Below are positions 1 through 9,000 of a stretch of 64,000 nt of DNA, piece after piece. Source of the stretch: Streptomyces sp. NBC_01233. Lineage in GTDB: Bacteria > Actinomycetota > Actinomycetes > Streptomycetales > Streptomycetaceae. The translations under genes were made by a program, and so were the position numbers. The DNA lies in assembly GCF_035989305.1 (NCBI RefSeq), contig NZ_CP108514.1, positions 558,001 to 622,000 of the forward strand, written 5' to 3'. The notes beneath the pieces are model-generated. The model saw only the letters and a list, made by a program, of their open reading frames with translations, had not been told where the DNA came from and searched no databases. The stretch's first letter is position 1. Every line of letters begins with the position of its first letter.

Positions 1-303
1 CCGTAGCAGACGTAGTAGGCGATGTCGGTGGGGTCGGACAGATTGCGGCGGGCGAGCACCCAGTGCCCGAATCCGCCCTCCCAGGCGGGCCGGATCGCGA
101 CGCGGGCCCAGTGGTAGATCCGCTGGCCGTGGGCGCCGGCTCCGGCGGAGATCCGCTTCCATGCCTGCTTCGGCAGGGCCGCGATCAGCTCGTCGACGCG
201 CGCGTCGCGGCCGTCGGCGGTGATCACGGTGTCGTTGACCTTCGTCGCCAGCACATACGCGGCCCGGCGTTCTTCCAGCCAGGCACGGAAGTGTTTGACC
301 TGC
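1..303 (-). pseudogene. IS701-like transposase, downstream (C-terminal) segment, cut by IS21 and by the window edge
   Basis: This is the distal part of a DDE transposase read on the minus strand and running off position 1. Its first codons (VKHFRAWLEERRAAYVLATK) continue directly from the segment ending at 2691 (..DEAYGQ) once the IS21 element and one copy of its 5-bp target duplication are removed. It then contains a stretch ending ..DIAYYVCYG at the window edge, as in IS701-family transposases. No frameshift or stop is visible in this piece. It is therefore inactive only because of the IS21 insertion, as far as the window shows. Confidence 0.85.
299..303. repeat. Target-site duplication, left copy (CCTGC)
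   Basis: CCTGC immediately precedes the left IS21 end and is repeated immediately after the right end at 2691-2695. A 5-bp direct repeat is within the range known for IS21-family insertions. Keeping one copy restores the transposase reading frame. Confidence 0.85.
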
Positions 304-333
304 TGTCGGCGTACGGGCTCTGATGCAGAGGTG
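304..333 (+). repeat. IS21 left terminal inverted repeat
   Basis: The 30 bases starting TGTCGGCGTACGGGCT match the reverse complement of 2661-2690 at 27 positions; the mismatches cluster at internal positions 17-20. Confidence 0.9.
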
Positions 334-438
334 CGTACGGGTTGATCTACAGAGGTGACTCGGCGTGTCGGGGTGGGGCCCGGCTCGATGAGAGGAGCCT
401 GACGCTGATCTTGTGAAGCGTCGAGGAGGGCCTGTCGG

Positions 439-1857
439 ATGTTGCTGGAACCGGGGCGGTGGCTGGAGCTGCGGCGTTTCCGGGCTCTGCATGAGGCGGG
501 CGCGAGCATCTCGGAGATCGCTCGGGAGACCGGTCTGAACTGGCGTACGGTCAAGAAGTATCTGGAGAGCGACGGTCCTCCGGTTCCGCCGGCTCCGGCG
601 CCGCGCTCGGATCTCGGCAACCAGGTGATCAAGCCGTGGGCGCATGTGATTGATGCGTGGCTACGGGCTGAGGTGCTGCTGAAGGCCGCGGTCATCCATG
701 AGCGTCTGGTCGAGCAGTATGCCTTCCCGCACCACTACCAGCGCGTCAAGATGTACGTGCAGCAGGCCCGACCCCGCATCGCCGAGGAGTTGGGATATAC
801 CCCGCGCGAGCTGGCGAAGTTGCACCGCCGCTTCGAGGTGGTGCCCGGCGCCCAGGCCCAGGTCGACTGGGGCGACGAGGGCAACATCCTGGCCCATGTC
901 GGCATCCCGAAGGTCTACTCCTTCCACATGACCTTGTCCTACTCCCGAGATCCGTTCTGCTGCTTCACCACCAGCCAGAATCTGGCATCGTTCTTCGAGT
1001 GCCACCGGCGGGCGTTCGCGCACTTCGGCGGGGCGCCCGGGGTGATCGTCTACGACCGGACCAAGACTGTCGTGCGCCGTCACGTCGCCCCGGGCGAGGC
1101 GGTCCCGTTGCATCCGGAGGCCGTGGCGTTCGCCGGGCACTACGACTTCGACATCGACGTCTTGGCCGCCTACCGGCCGACGGGGAAGGGCCGCGTCGAG
1201 CGCCAGGTCCTCATCGTCCGCGATCATGTGCTCGCGGGGCGGTCCTTCTCCAGCCTGGATGACATGGACGGGGCGTTCATGGCCTGGGTGCCCCAGCGCC
1301 GGGCGCGTACGCACCGCACCCACGGCGAGGTGATCGGCGTGCGGGCCAAGCGGGATCACGCCGCGCTGCGGGCGCTGCCCGCCAAGCCCTACATCGTGGC
1401 CGATCGGCACCTGCGACACGTGGCCAAGGACTGCCTGGTCGCCTTCGACGCCAACCTCTACTCGGTGCCCGCCACCAAGGTCCGCCACCGCCAGCTCGTC
1501 GAGGTCAGAGCCTCCGCAGGCACCGTGGCCCTGCATTCCACCGTGCCCGACGCGCAGGGCATCACGCTGCTGGCCGTGCACTCCCGCGCGGTCGGACGCA
1601 GCGCGAGGATCGTGGATGAGGCCCACTGGAAGGCCCTGCCCGACGGACACACCCGCGCCACCACCACCGACCTTCCGCCACCCGTGAGCAGGCCGGCCCG
1701 CTCCGGCGCCGAGGAACCGGGCGGTCTGATCTCGCTGCTGACCCGGGCCAGAGCCGCGCAAGTCCACGTCGGCACCCGTCCGCTGGCCCTCTACGACCAG
1801 ATCGCCGGCACCCGCCCGTTCAACCCCGCCCCCATCGACCCCAAGGACATGCGTTGA
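439..1857 (+). CDS. istA: IstA transposase (IS21 family)
   Basis: A 472-residue DDE transposase that catalyses strand transfer of the IS21 element together with IstB. An N-terminal helix-turn-helix (about residues 20-43, ISEIARETGLNWRTVKKYL) is followed by an rve-type integrase core. The likely catalytic residues are D143 in QVDWGD, D206 in VIVYDRTK and E254 in GRVERQ. Length is close to that of other IstA proteins. The ATG at 439 follows a GAGGAGGGCC ribosome-binding region. The stop overlaps the istB start (TTGA), which points to translational coupling. Confidence 0.95.
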   Translation: MLLEPGRWLELRRFRALHEAGASISEIARETGLNWRTVKKYLESDGPPVPPAPAPRSDLGNQVIKPWAHVIDAWLRAEVLLKAAVIHERLVEQYAFPHHYQRVKMYVQQARPRIAEELGYTPRELAKLHRRFEVVPGAQAQVDWGDEGNILAHVGIPKVYSFHMTLSYSRDPFCCFTTSQNLASFFECHRRAFAHFGGAPGVIVYDRTKTVVRRHVAPGEAVPLHPEAVAFAGHYDFDIDVLAAYRPTGKGRVERQVLIVRDHVLAGRSFSSLDDMDGAFMAWVPQRRARTHRTHGEVIGVRAKRDHAALRALPAKPYIVADRHLRHVAKDCLVAFDANLYSVPATKVRHRQLVEVRASAGTVALHSTVPDAQGITLLAVHSRAVGRSARIVDEAHWKALPDGHTRATTTDLPPPVSRPARSGAEEPGGLISLLTRARAAQVHVGTRPLALYDQIAGTRPFNPAPIDPKDMR

Positions 1858-2627
1858 GCGAGCTGGTCACCGCCCGGATCCGCACCACCGCCACCAAACT
1901 CGGCCTGCCCCACCTCACCGAGGCCCTGGCCGAGCACGTCGGCCGGGCCGACGCCGCGTCGATGGCCTACCTCGACTTCCTCGACCTGGTCTTGGAAGAA
2001 GAACTTGCCGTCCGTGAAGAACGCCGCTTCCGCCACGCGCTACGGGTCTCCCGCCTGCCACACCACAAGACGATTGAGGAGTACGACTTCTCCTACCAGC
2101 CCGAACTCGACCCCAGGAAGGTCAAGGACCTGGCCACCCTCGCGTTCGTCGAGGCCAAGTCCAACGTCGCGCTGCTGGGCCCGCCCGGGGTCGGCAAGAC
2201 ACATATCGCCGTCGCGCTGGCTGTCGCCGCCTGCCGGGCCGGCTACTCGATCTACTTCACCACCCTCGACGACATGGTCCGCCAGCTCAAGGCCGCCGAC
2301 TCCATCGGCCGCCTGGCCAGCAAACTCCGCACCTACCTGCGGCCTCACGTTCTCGTGGTGGACGAGGTCGGCTACCTCCCGCTGGAGCGTGACGAGGCAA
2401 ACCTCGTCTTCCAGATGCTCTCCAAGCGCTACGAGAAGGGCTCCACCCTGCTGACCTCGAACAAGAGTTTCAGTGAGTGGGGTCAGGTCTTCGGCGACGA
2501 CGTCCTGGCCACTGCCATCATCGACCGCCTACTCCACCACTGCGAGATCCTCGCCATCAACGGCGCCAGCTACCGCCTGAAGAACCGCCTCACAGCCATC
2601 GAAGGCGGCATCACTGCGGCCAGCTGA
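1854..2627 (+). CDS. istB: IstB helper ATPase (IS21 family)
   Basis: A 257-residue AAA+ ATPase of the IstB/DnaA type that assists IstA in target selection and strand transfer. Walker A is GPPGVGKT (residues 109-116) and Walker B is VLVVDE (166-171). The N-terminal helical region typical of IstB is present, so the protein looks complete. The start is a TTG overlapping the istA stop codon by TTGA; no other start is as well placed. Confidence 0.95.
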   Translation: MSELVTARIRTTATKLGLPHLTEALAEHVGRADAASMAYLDFLDLVLEEELAVREERRFRHALRVSRLPHHKTIEEYDFSYQPELDPRKVKDLATLAFVEAKSNVALLGPPGVGKTHIAVALAVAACRAGYSIYFTTLDDMVRQLKAADSIGRLASKLRTYLRPHVLVVDEVGYLPLERDEANLVFQMLSKRYEKGSTLLTSNKSFSEWGQVFGDDVLATAIIDRLLHHCEILAINGASYRLKNRLTAIEGGITAAS

Positions 2628-2660
2628 CACAGGATCAAGCTCTGCACATCAGCCCGTACA

Positions 2661-2690
2661 CACCTCTGCACTACAGCCCGTACGCCGACA
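2661..2690 (-). repeat. IS21 right terminal inverted repeat
   Basis: Reverse complement of this segment starts TGTCGGCGTACGGGCT and matches the left end at 27 of 30 positions. The right target duplication CCTGC follows at 2691-2695. Confidence 0.9.
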
Positions 2691-3261
2691 CCTGCCCGTA
2701 TGCCTCGTCCGCGGTGACCCAGGCGAAGGGAACAGCCGCGTCGATGGCGCGTTGCAGCATCCACTTGAGGTGCTCGATCTTCGTGGCGAACGGCACGGTG
2801 TCGTCGATCCCGGCTGCCCGGCAGCGGTCGCGGTCGTCCGTCCAGGACTTCGGGACGTAGAGTTCCCGGTCGATCAGCGCCCGCCCTTTGGCGGATGCGT
2901 AGGCGAGGAAGGTGCCGATCTGGCAGTTCTCGGTGCGGCCGGCGGTGCCGGAATACTGCCGCTGGACCCCTGCTGACCTGGTGCCCTTCTTCAGGAACCC
3001 GGTGTCGTCCCCGATGAGCACGCCGTTTCTGGCGCCGATGGTCTCCACGACGAAGTCCCGGACATCGTCCCGGACCGCGTTCTCGTCCCATTCGGAGTGA
3101 TTGAGCAGGCGTTGCACACCGTCCGGGCGGAGCTGGCCGACCTGCTCGGCCAGCGTCCACCCGTTCTTCTTCTCCAGCGGAGCAAGCAGGCCCCTGAGGT
3201 AGTCCAGAGCCCGATCACGTGGCTCCGACCTGCCAAAACGATGCCCGAACCGGGCATGCAA
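2691..3261 (-). pseudogene. IS701-like transposase, N-terminal segment, interrupted by IS21
   Basis: The minus-strand frame from a TTG at 3261 encodes HARFGHRFGRSEPRDRALDY and continues through a DDE-type core (GVLIGDDTGFLKKGT, with catalytic-type Asp; AWVTADEAYG at the insertion point). It resumes at position 298 in the same frame after IS21. The open frame extends upstream of 3261 to a stop at 3322-3324 and includes TVEQIESWSEGVADL, which looks like genuine transposase N-terminus, so the real start is probably a non-ATG codon near 3321. No terminal repeat of this outer IS could be fixed. Confidence 0.85.
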
Positions 3262-3321
3262 GTCCGCTACACCCTCGGACCACGACTCGATCTGCTCGAC
3301 CGTCAGCGTTTGATCACACAG

Positions 3322-4053
3322 TCACAACAACGAGCATCGACGCCAACCGTCACGCCACATGCGGTTGCAGTACTAAGGCGACATCCGTGGGAGAACCTCA
3401 CGGTCGCCCGGCAGCAGCTGCCTGCGGATGGATCGAAACCACCGCCTCCACATGGAGTTGCGGTAGAAGTGGCCGCCGGCCCTTGTTCTTGTCGCCGCTG
3501 GTCGCCGCTTTGCGGCCGACCGGGAAGCCGCCCGCGACGATGTGGTAGTCGGTGAGGAGGACACCGGGCCGTGTCCATCCGAACGGTGAACTCCAAGTCG
3601 GCGTAGCTGTCGAGTGCCACGCCGCGGGGCAGCCCCTCGGCGGCGGCCAGGATGCCCGTCAGGCCTGAGCGAGTCGGAAAAAGGGGCGGCGTCCCGGACG
3701 GCGCTGAAGGCCGAGCGTTTGACTGAGCACCTGCTCTCCGGCCTTGGCGCAGCCGGAGCCCCGCAGCACCACCAGGCCCGGGCGGACGAGCGCCACGCCC
3801 AGGACGCCGCGGCTCGCACACCTCGAGGCGAACCGCACCCCCTCGAAGGGGTTGCCGGGGCCGGCCGCGGCGAGGTGCTCGCCGACTTGCCGGGAGATGT
3901 CCGGTCGGGGCCCGATCTGGCTGAAGTCCCGCTCGAAGAGGCGATCAGCTCCGACCCGCCGACTGCGCAGGGGCTGGTGACGCGGCCCCGGTAGGGATGG
4001 CTGCCGTCACCCGCCGGTCCCCACCTTCGGCTCGACCTGGAGAATGCCACGGT
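3322..4053. other. No intact gene; probable decayed coding DNA
   Basis: About 730 bp without a convincing complete ORF. The minus strand shows protein-like stretches that jump frame: DRLFERDFSQIGPRPDISRQ and VGEHLAAAGPGNPFEGVRF (about 3830-3950), LAAAEGLPRGVALDSYADLE (about 3600-3660) and VLLTDYHIVAGGFPVGRKAA (about 3500-3570). This pattern fits a gene broken by several indels. I do not recognise the family. Confidence 0.4.
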
Positions 4054-4845
4054 ATGAACGTGCAGTCACTGTGGGGTCCTCTGGGCAGATCGCTCCGCGC
4101 CGTGCGGGGGTACCCGCGCCGTGCGCCCCTGACCCTCGCCTATGTCTGCCTGCTCCTGGGCAGCCACGCCTGGGTCGGCCACGGGCTGTCCGCAGATCGG
4201 GCGGCCACCGTGTTGGGCTACCTCAGCACCAACCTGGACAACCTGCGAGATCATCCGTTGTCCGCGCTGCTCGGCAGCGTGCTGTTCTTCGACGGCACGC
4301 TCACGGATGTCACCTCAGCCGGCTTCGTGGGTACCTTGATCACCTTGGGCCTCGGTGTCTGCTGCTTCCTGGCCTGGGCGGAACGCCGGTGGGGAAAGCC
4401 GCGCGCCGTAGCCGTGTTCTTGGGCGGCCATGTCGCGGCCACCCTGCTCACCGCTGTCGTCATCACCATCGCGATACAGCACAGCTGGTATCCAGCGGCC
4501 GTGCGACAGGCCTTGGACTACGGGGTCAGTTACGGCGCCCAGACCGTGCTGGCGATCGGCACACTCGCCCTGCCGCGCCGAGGCCGCCTCCCTTGGGCTG
4601 TCTTCGTTCTCGCATGGCCTCTCGGCGGTGCCGACTGGACCGGGCCGCTGCCGGACTTCACCACAATCGGCCATCTCATAGCGGCGGTTCTCGGCTTCGG
4701 GCTGTTGGGTTTCCCTGCCTTCAGGCGGCAACGGGTCCGCACTTCCGGGCTGCCCTCCGCTGCGAGCAACTGCGGGCTGCGCCGAGGCTCCGTTCCGGAA
4801 TCGACGTCACCGGCAGCGGGAACAGAGACGCCTCCATCGGTCTGA
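4054..4845 (+). CDS. Rhomboid-like multipass membrane protein
   Basis: A 263-residue membrane protein with about six hydrophobic segments. It has the two landmarks of actinobacterial rhomboid-like proteins: a Ser in DYGVSYGAQTVLAIG, corresponding to the rhomboid GxSx nucleophile region, and a His in TTIGHLIAAVLG near the C-terminus. Rhomboids cleave transmembrane substrates inside the membrane, but many of these actinobacterial members are unstudied, so protease activity is inferred. The ATG at 4054 is preceded by GGAGAA; an upstream in-frame ATG at 3997 has no such site. The C-terminal 50 residues are polar and of low complexity. Confidence 0.75.
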   Translation: MNVQSLWGPLGRSLRAVRGYPRRAPLTLAYVCLLLGSHAWVGHGLSADRAATVLGYLSTNLDNLRDHPLSALLGSVLFFDGTLTDVTSAGFVGTLITLGLGVCCFLAWAERRWGKPRAVAVFLGGHVAATLLTAVVITIAIQHSWYPAAVRQALDYGVSYGAQTVLAIGTLALPRRGRLPWAVFVLAWPLGGADWTGPLPDFTTIGHLIAAVLGFGLLGFPAFRRQRVRTSGLPSAASNCGLRRGSVPESTSPAAGTETPPSV

Positions 4846-4894
4846 GCTCCCACGACGACGAGAGTGGACAAGTGCGACAGCAGCGTCCAGCGGC

Positions 4895-5250
4895 ATGACC
4901 CAGCTGCTCTCCCCCGGGCTCGCGGCCGCCGTCAACACCGGGGACAAGCCCGCCTCCGTCACCCCGGCCGCCGACGTGTACGCGCTCGCCGGGGCGCTGG
5001 ACCCGCACCACCGGAACCTGGCCGCTGGACCACCAGGCCGCGGAAATCAACGCGAAGGCCTGCACCCTCACGAGCTCGGCCAGCACATCCGCGCCGGTCG
5101 CGTCCCCGTCACGGCCGACCGGGCCTGGGCCGATCTCCTACTGCCCTTGCTGATCGCCTGCTTCACCACGGCCGCGACCGCGGACCGCTGGGGAGCGACC
5201 CCATCTACGACACCTGCGGCGCCGGATCCTGCAACGGCCTGACGGCAGCC
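4895..5250 (+). pseudogene. Possible remnant of a serine/threonine-kinase-like gene
   Basis: The frame from 4895 reads ASVTPAADVYALAGAL, resembling the conserved DxYxLG region of bacterial Ser/Thr kinases after the activation segment. Homology stops there and the rest changes frame with no recognisable domain. No kinase N-lobe is present upstream. I treat it as a decayed fragment; it could also be chance. Confidence 0.3.
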
Positions 5251-5340
5251 AATGCGGCACCTGCGAGGGACTCCGCGGCAGGGGCCCGGGTTCCGGGCGT
5301 GGCGGCGACCGCTACCGTCGTGCTCCGAGGAGGGAGCCAC

Positions 5341-5856
5341 ATGCCCCGCACGTTCAGCGTTTGCGACACCGTCATCGTCGCGGCCGACCCGTCGACGGTC
5401 TACCAGCACGTTTCCGATCCCGCTCTCATGGGCCGCTGGAGCCCGGAGAACCTGGGCGCGACCCCGACCGAAAGACCTGGCACGGCGACTCGGGTCGGGA
5501 TGGTCTTCGACGGTCACAACAAGCGCGGTCCGTTCCGCTGGACGACCCGCTGCACGGTGACGGCCGCCGACCCGGACGAGGTCTTCCGGTTCAAGGTCCA
5601 CGCCATCGGCCTGCGCCGCCCGTGGCTGCGCGGCCCGATCGCCACCTGGGAGTACCGTTTCGCCGCCGTGCCCGAGGGCACCAAGGTGACGGAGACATGG
5701 ACCGACGATCGGCGCAGCTGGCCCGACCCGGTGGCCAACACGTTCGACAGGATCGCGACGAGCGAGCACACCTTCGCCGAGTTCCAGCGCAAGAACATCC
5801 GGGCCACCCTGCGCAACCTGAAGTCGGAGCTCGATGCCCACCCCGCCACCTCCTAG
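5341..5856 (+). CDS. SRPBCC (START-like) family protein
   Basis: A 171-residue protein with the SRPBCC/polyketide-cyclase-like fold signature: N-terminal strand SVCDTVIVAADPSTVYQHVS, then LMGRWSPENLG, a central strand ..VGMVFDGHNKRGPFRW, and a C-terminal helix with many charged residues. Such proteins bind hydrophobic ligands in a helix-grip pocket; the ligand cannot be told from sequence. The ATG follows a GGAGGGAGCC ribosome-binding site. The frame is open much further upstream but without coding character. Confidence 0.8.
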   Translation: MPRTFSVCDTVIVAADPSTVYQHVSDPALMGRWSPENLGATPTERPGTATRVGMVFDGHNKRGPFRWTTRCTVTAADPDEVFRFKVHAIGLRRPWLRGPIATWEYRFAAVPEGTKVTETWTDDRRSWPDPVANTFDRIATSEHTFAEFQRKNIRATLRNLKSELDAHPATS

Positions 5857-5969
5857 TACGGCCGGCCACCCCGCCTTACACGGCATCGGCAGGCGGCCGG
5901 CACCCACATGCCCCAACCGGCCGGCAGCGTGAAAGCGCTGGTCATCGAGGCAGGCTGCACAGCGGTTAA

Positions 5970-6264
5970 AGCCGTACCCACGCTTCGTGCCGGAGGTCAG
6001 ACGGTGCGCGCCCGGCAGGGCAGGCCGCAGCCCGTACGTCCGCGTGCGTGGATGACGAGGACCTAGCCGATGGTCGCTCGACACGGTGTCGCCCACGGTT
6101 CCGGACTCGGCAAGGTGCGCTGGGGCGTCGAGCGCACTTTCGCCTGGCTTCACCACTTCAAGCGCCTGCGAATCCGCTACGAACGCCGGGCCGCCCTCCA
6201 TGTAGGCCTGCTCCGACTCGCGTGGAGCAGCATCTGTCTGCGTCGGCTCCGCGCCTCAGGATGA
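5970..6264 (+). pseudogene. IS5-like transposase, C-terminal fragment
   Basis: The stretch from 6070 reads ARHGVAHGSGLGKVRWGVER, then TFAWLHHFKRLRIRYERR, the C-terminal DDE region of IS5-family transposases including the catalytic-type Glu in VERTFAWL. Upstream, in-frame stops break the expected preceding region. Only the 3' part remains. Its last 9 bases overlap the end of the convergent gene at 6256-6882. Confidence 0.75.
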
Positions 6265-6882
6265 AGAAGGCGCCAGGACGACAGACTCCGACGGCCAGTC
6301 GAGAACGGTCAGCTCAGGCCATAGCTGTTGCCAGCGGGCCGCCTTGGCCTCATACACCTCGCGCGGGGCAAGCACCGGGTTGGGGCGTACGACGAGGTTG
6401 AACACGTCGGAGAGCCCGTGCGGCGCATAGACTCGCCACCGGCCGCCCGGCTCCAGGCGCACGCCGAGGCAGCAGGTGGTCGCCGCGAAGTTGTCGATGG
6501 CCGCCTCCGTGGAGGCATGGGGAGCGCACGCGACGCCGAACTTCTGCTCGTACCAGAGGTGGACGCGAGCCTCGTTGCGGACCTCGACCTCCGCCGGCAG
6601 CCCTGTGAACACTTCGCCGGCGGCCTTGATCACCTCGTCCTCCGCCTCCCACGACAGGTCACCGTCGTCAAAGTAGAAGACGTCGTAGTCCTTGATCCCA
6701 TGGGTGGGATGCCTATCCGTGACGACGTTCCAGACGGTCTGGAACAGGCAACCCGCCGTCACGTACCAGTGGGGCAGCCCGAGCCCTGCCGTGCGGTTCA
6801 GCACCTCCACCAGCACCTCGTTACGGGCCAACGCAGACTTCAGGGCGGCAAGCTGCTCGTCGAGCGGGAGGCGACCAATCAT
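6256..6882 (-). CDS. Nucleotidyltransferase-like protein (NTP_transf_6/DUF925 type)
   Basis: A 208-residue protein with the features of this bacterial nucleotidyltransferase-like family: LPHWYVTAGCLFQTVWNVV, then GIKDYDVFYFDDGDLSWEAE (the DxD-like acidic motif) and VEVRNEARVHLWYEQKFG. Members of the family have no established substrate. Length matches the family. The ATG at 6882 has a modest GGGGA upstream. The gene ends inside the IS5-like fragment, so the last few residues may have been altered by that insertion. Confidence 0.8.
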   Translation of the reverse strand: MIGRLPLDEQLAALKSALARNEVLVEVLNRTAGLGLPHWYVTAGCLFQTVWNVVTDRHPTHGIKDYDVFYFDDGDLSWEAEDEVIKAAGEVFTGLPAEVEVRNEARVHLWYEQKFGVACAPHASTEAAIDNFAATTCCLGVRLEPGGRWRVYAPHGLSDVFNLVVRPNPVLAPREVYEAKAARWQQLWPELTVLDWPSESVVLAPSSS

Positions 6883-7017
6883 TCCCCACGTCTACCACGT
6901 GACGGGCCCACAACGCCCGCAGCCCCTCCTGCGAGGCCCTCCCGCAGGATCTGATGCTGAAACGATCAGCAAGTCCGGCCGTCAAAATGATCTCGAGTTG
7001 TGGATCACGGAACCTTG

Positions 7018-7220
7018 ATGCGCCGCCATCAACTGTCCAATCCCCAGTGGGAACTTGTGCAGCCGTTGCTTCCCCCGGCCTGCGCCGGGGCGGCTGCGGT
7101 TGGACGACCGGATGGCCCCCAACCGGATCGCGTGGAGGTTCCGCACCGGGGTCGCCTGGCGAGATGTGCCCGAGCCATACGGATCGCGGGCCGGCCTCAG
7201 CATGCGCTTCCACAGGTGAG
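7018..7220 (+). pseudogene. IS5-like transposase, N-terminal fragment, frameshifted
   Basis: The ATG at 7018 starts MRRHQLSNPQWELVQPLLPP, the usual beginning of IS5-family ORF A. After about 28 residues the homologous reading moves to another frame (DDRMAPNRIAWRFRTGVAW, RDVPEPYG) and then ends. No catalytic domain follows. It is independent of the C-terminal fragment at 5970-6264, which lies upstream in the wrong order. Confidence 0.7.
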
Positions 7221-7437
7221 CACCGGCGTCAGGCCTTCGGCCGGCCCGGGAAAGCGAGCAGGCCCTGACCGAGGCCGATGGCCGCAATGACGCGGTCGGC
7301 GGCCACGACCGGGCCGCCCACCACTTCCACACCGCCCATGTCCTCTACGAACTCGGCGACCTGCCCGGCTCAATCCGCGAACCATTGGAGAACCGGTCCC
7401 GAAGAACTGGCTCAGTACGGATCCTTCGTGGTGGTGG
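7221..7437. other. No intact gene; short TPR-like remnant
   Basis: The plus strand around 7255-7390 reads HDRAAHHFHTAHVLYELGDL in one frame, similar to a tetratricopeptide helix pair of actinobacterial regulators. It is too short and has no start, so it is listed as probable debris only. Confidence 0.3.
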
Positions 7438-7902
7438 TCAGCGGTGGTTGGGGTTCAGCAGGGCGGCGGCCGCTGCGACGAACGCCGTCGACGCTTCCTT
7501 GGCCGCACGCCGCAGTGCGTCAAGTTCGGTGCGACCGGTGGCGTTGCGCAGGGCGTACGTGGCATCGGCGGCCCTCTGCGCCGGGCCGACCAGCTCGGGT
7601 ACCAAGACCTGGAGACGGACGTGGGGCGCAGTGATCGCGGCACGGGTGTCGTGTGACTTCGTCTGGGCCTCCAGCTGGTGCTCCGTACCGGCGTCGGCCA
7701 GAGTCAGGCGTTCCCGGTGGAACATCGCCGAGCGGTGGGCGTCCAGGGCGGCCGCGAAGTCGGTGACGGCGCCGAGCTGGTCTTTGCGGTGAGCGTCGGC
7801 GCGCTGCTCGGCACGGGCGGTGCGTGCGGCGCGGTGCTGGAGCAGTCCGGCGGTCAGGGCGCCGGCGAGAGTGCCAAGAACGGCGACTATCGAGGGCCAC
7901 AT
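7438..7902 (-). CDS. KilB-like small membrane-anchored protein of integrative plasmids
   Basis: A 154-residue protein with an N-terminal hydrophobic helix (MWPSIVAVLGTLAGALTAGL) followed by a long charged, probably helical region (ARTARAEQRADAHRKDQLGA). This layout and composition match small KilB-type proteins carried by actinobacterial integrative and conjugative elements such as pSAM2-type plasmids, where they affect transfer or kill functions; the exact role is not known. The start at 7902 has GAGAGGA upstream. Its presence beside IS debris suggests a relic of such an element, but no integrase, replication or transfer gene is visible nearby. Confidence 0.6.
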   Translation of the reverse strand: MWPSIVAVLGTLAGALTAGLLQHRAARTARAEQRADAHRKDQLGAVTDFAAALDAHRSAMFHRERLTLADAGTEHQLEAQTKSHDTRAAITAPHVRLQVLVPELVGPAQRAADATYALRNATGRTELDALRRAAKEASTAFVAAAAALLNPNHR

Positions 7903-8246
7903 GGGCGGTGATTCCTCTCGGGGTAGGTGGTCGGTATGCATGTGCGGGGTGAGGCCGCACAGCCACGACTCGCGGGTGGTGCACGCGGTCTGGTCGATGC
8001 TGCTGTGGCCATCCCGTCGCGCGAGTGTTGCATCCTTCTGCAAAAGAGCGGCCGTTGGCAGAGCTCGGGGCTTCAACGGGCAGGCCGTCCAGCTTCCGCT
8101 CCAGTACGGGCGCGGCGGCTCGGCGGTCGTCAAGGCAGTCTCCCAGCCCCAGGCTTGAGACGGCAGTGACGTTCCACGCCCTCTCGTGCGGCGCCGAAGA
8201 ACTCTTCACCGCCAATGTGGCGGATACGTCGCAGGCGGTGGGCCTG
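7903..8246. other. No confident gene; downstream exon side of the group II intron
   Basis: The stretch between the KilB-like gene and the intron's 3' end has no ORF with clear coding character. A plus-strand frame ends FTANVADTSQAVGLIE just before the intron, but I cannot assign it. Confidence 0.4.
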
Positions 8247-8286
8247 ATCGAGTAGCCGAGGGGGATCTCACCCCTCGGCCCTCACA

Positions 8287-8320
8287 GAACCGTGCTTAAC
8301 AGTCTCCCGTTACACGGCTC
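8287..8320 (-). ncRNA. Group II intron domain V
   Basis: Minus-strand 34-mer beginning GAGCCGTGTAACGGG and ending AAGCACGGTTC folds as the catalytic domain V: outer stem GAGCCGTG/CACGGTTC, with the AGC catalytic triad in the 5' strand. Position 16 nt after the RT stop codon and just before domain VI is as expected. Confidence 0.9.
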
Positions 8321-8335
8321 TTGTCGTTCTGATCA

Positions 8336-9000
8336 TCAGATCTCGCAGGCAGCAGTGGTGAGGCGCCAGTGCACGAACATCCGTGGGTACCGCTGCGCGA
8401 TCTCCACGAGCTTCGCGTGGGCCTTCCGACGGCTTGCGAGCCGTTTGTACTTCTTGCGGATCCAGCGCACCAGGTAGGCGTTGATGCGCATCACGAAGGG
8501 GAACAGCTCCCACGGCCGGAAACGTCCGTAGTAGTTGATCCACCCCCCGACCACACGGTTGATCGTGCGGGCGAGGTCTCCGAAGGAGGTGCCGGTGCGG
8601 AGGTGCAGTTGCCATGAACGCACCTCGTGGCCGATCCGAGTCAGGGCTTCCCTGCTGATGGCCGGCTCGAACGACAGGAACTGCTTGCCGTGCCGATTCC
8701 GGCTCTTTCTGGGACGGAACGTGTACCCGAGGAACGTGAACGACGTGTGCTCGTAGGAGCCGCGCCGGTGCGAGTCCTTGCAGTAGACGATCCGGGTCTT
8801 GTCCGGGTGCAGCCGCAACCCGACTTCGACCAACCTGTCCCTGAGCGCGGCCAACACGTGGCGGGCCTGGCGCTCGGTGACGCAGTGCAACACCGCGTCA
8901 TCCGCGTAGCGTTCGAACCAGACGGACGGGAACTCCCGGGCCATCCAGGTGTCGAACGCGTAGTGCAGGAACAGGTTCGCCAGGACGGGAGACACCACGC
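8336..9000 (-). pseudogene. Group II intron RT/maturase, C-terminal part (split gene)
   Basis: This part begins GVVSPVLANLFLHYAFD, includes the reverse-transcriptase active site FERYADDAVLHC, then the FLGYTF block and the maturase (GIIM) domain with RWIRKKYKRLASRRKAHAK, and ends ..WRLTTAACEI. It joins the N-terminal part at 11257 across the recombinase element: 595 plus 665 nt gives 1260 nt, exactly 420 codons including stop, restoring RGTPQGGVVSP. It has no start of its own, so the protein is not made unless the element is excised or transcripts are otherwise rejoined. Confidence 0.9.

Larger units (their letters stand above)
304..2690 (+). mobile_element. IS21-family insertion sequence, apparently complete
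   Basis: The element is 2387 bp, bounded by imperfect inverted repeats (304-333 and 2661-2690, 27 of 30 identical, outermost bases TGTCGGCGTACGGGCT) and flanked by the 5-bp duplication CCTGC. It carries istA and istB in the usual order with a TTGA stop/start overlap. Part of the terminal sequence recurs inside the left end (GTACGGG near 335-341) and inside the right end, as expected for the multiple terminal repeats of IS21 elements. Both genes are open and motif-complete, so it may be active. Confidence 0.93.

Noticed and set aside
3997..4053. Upstream ATG for the rhomboid-like protein
   Set aside because: No ribosome-binding site and the added residues lack membrane or family character; 4054 is better supported.
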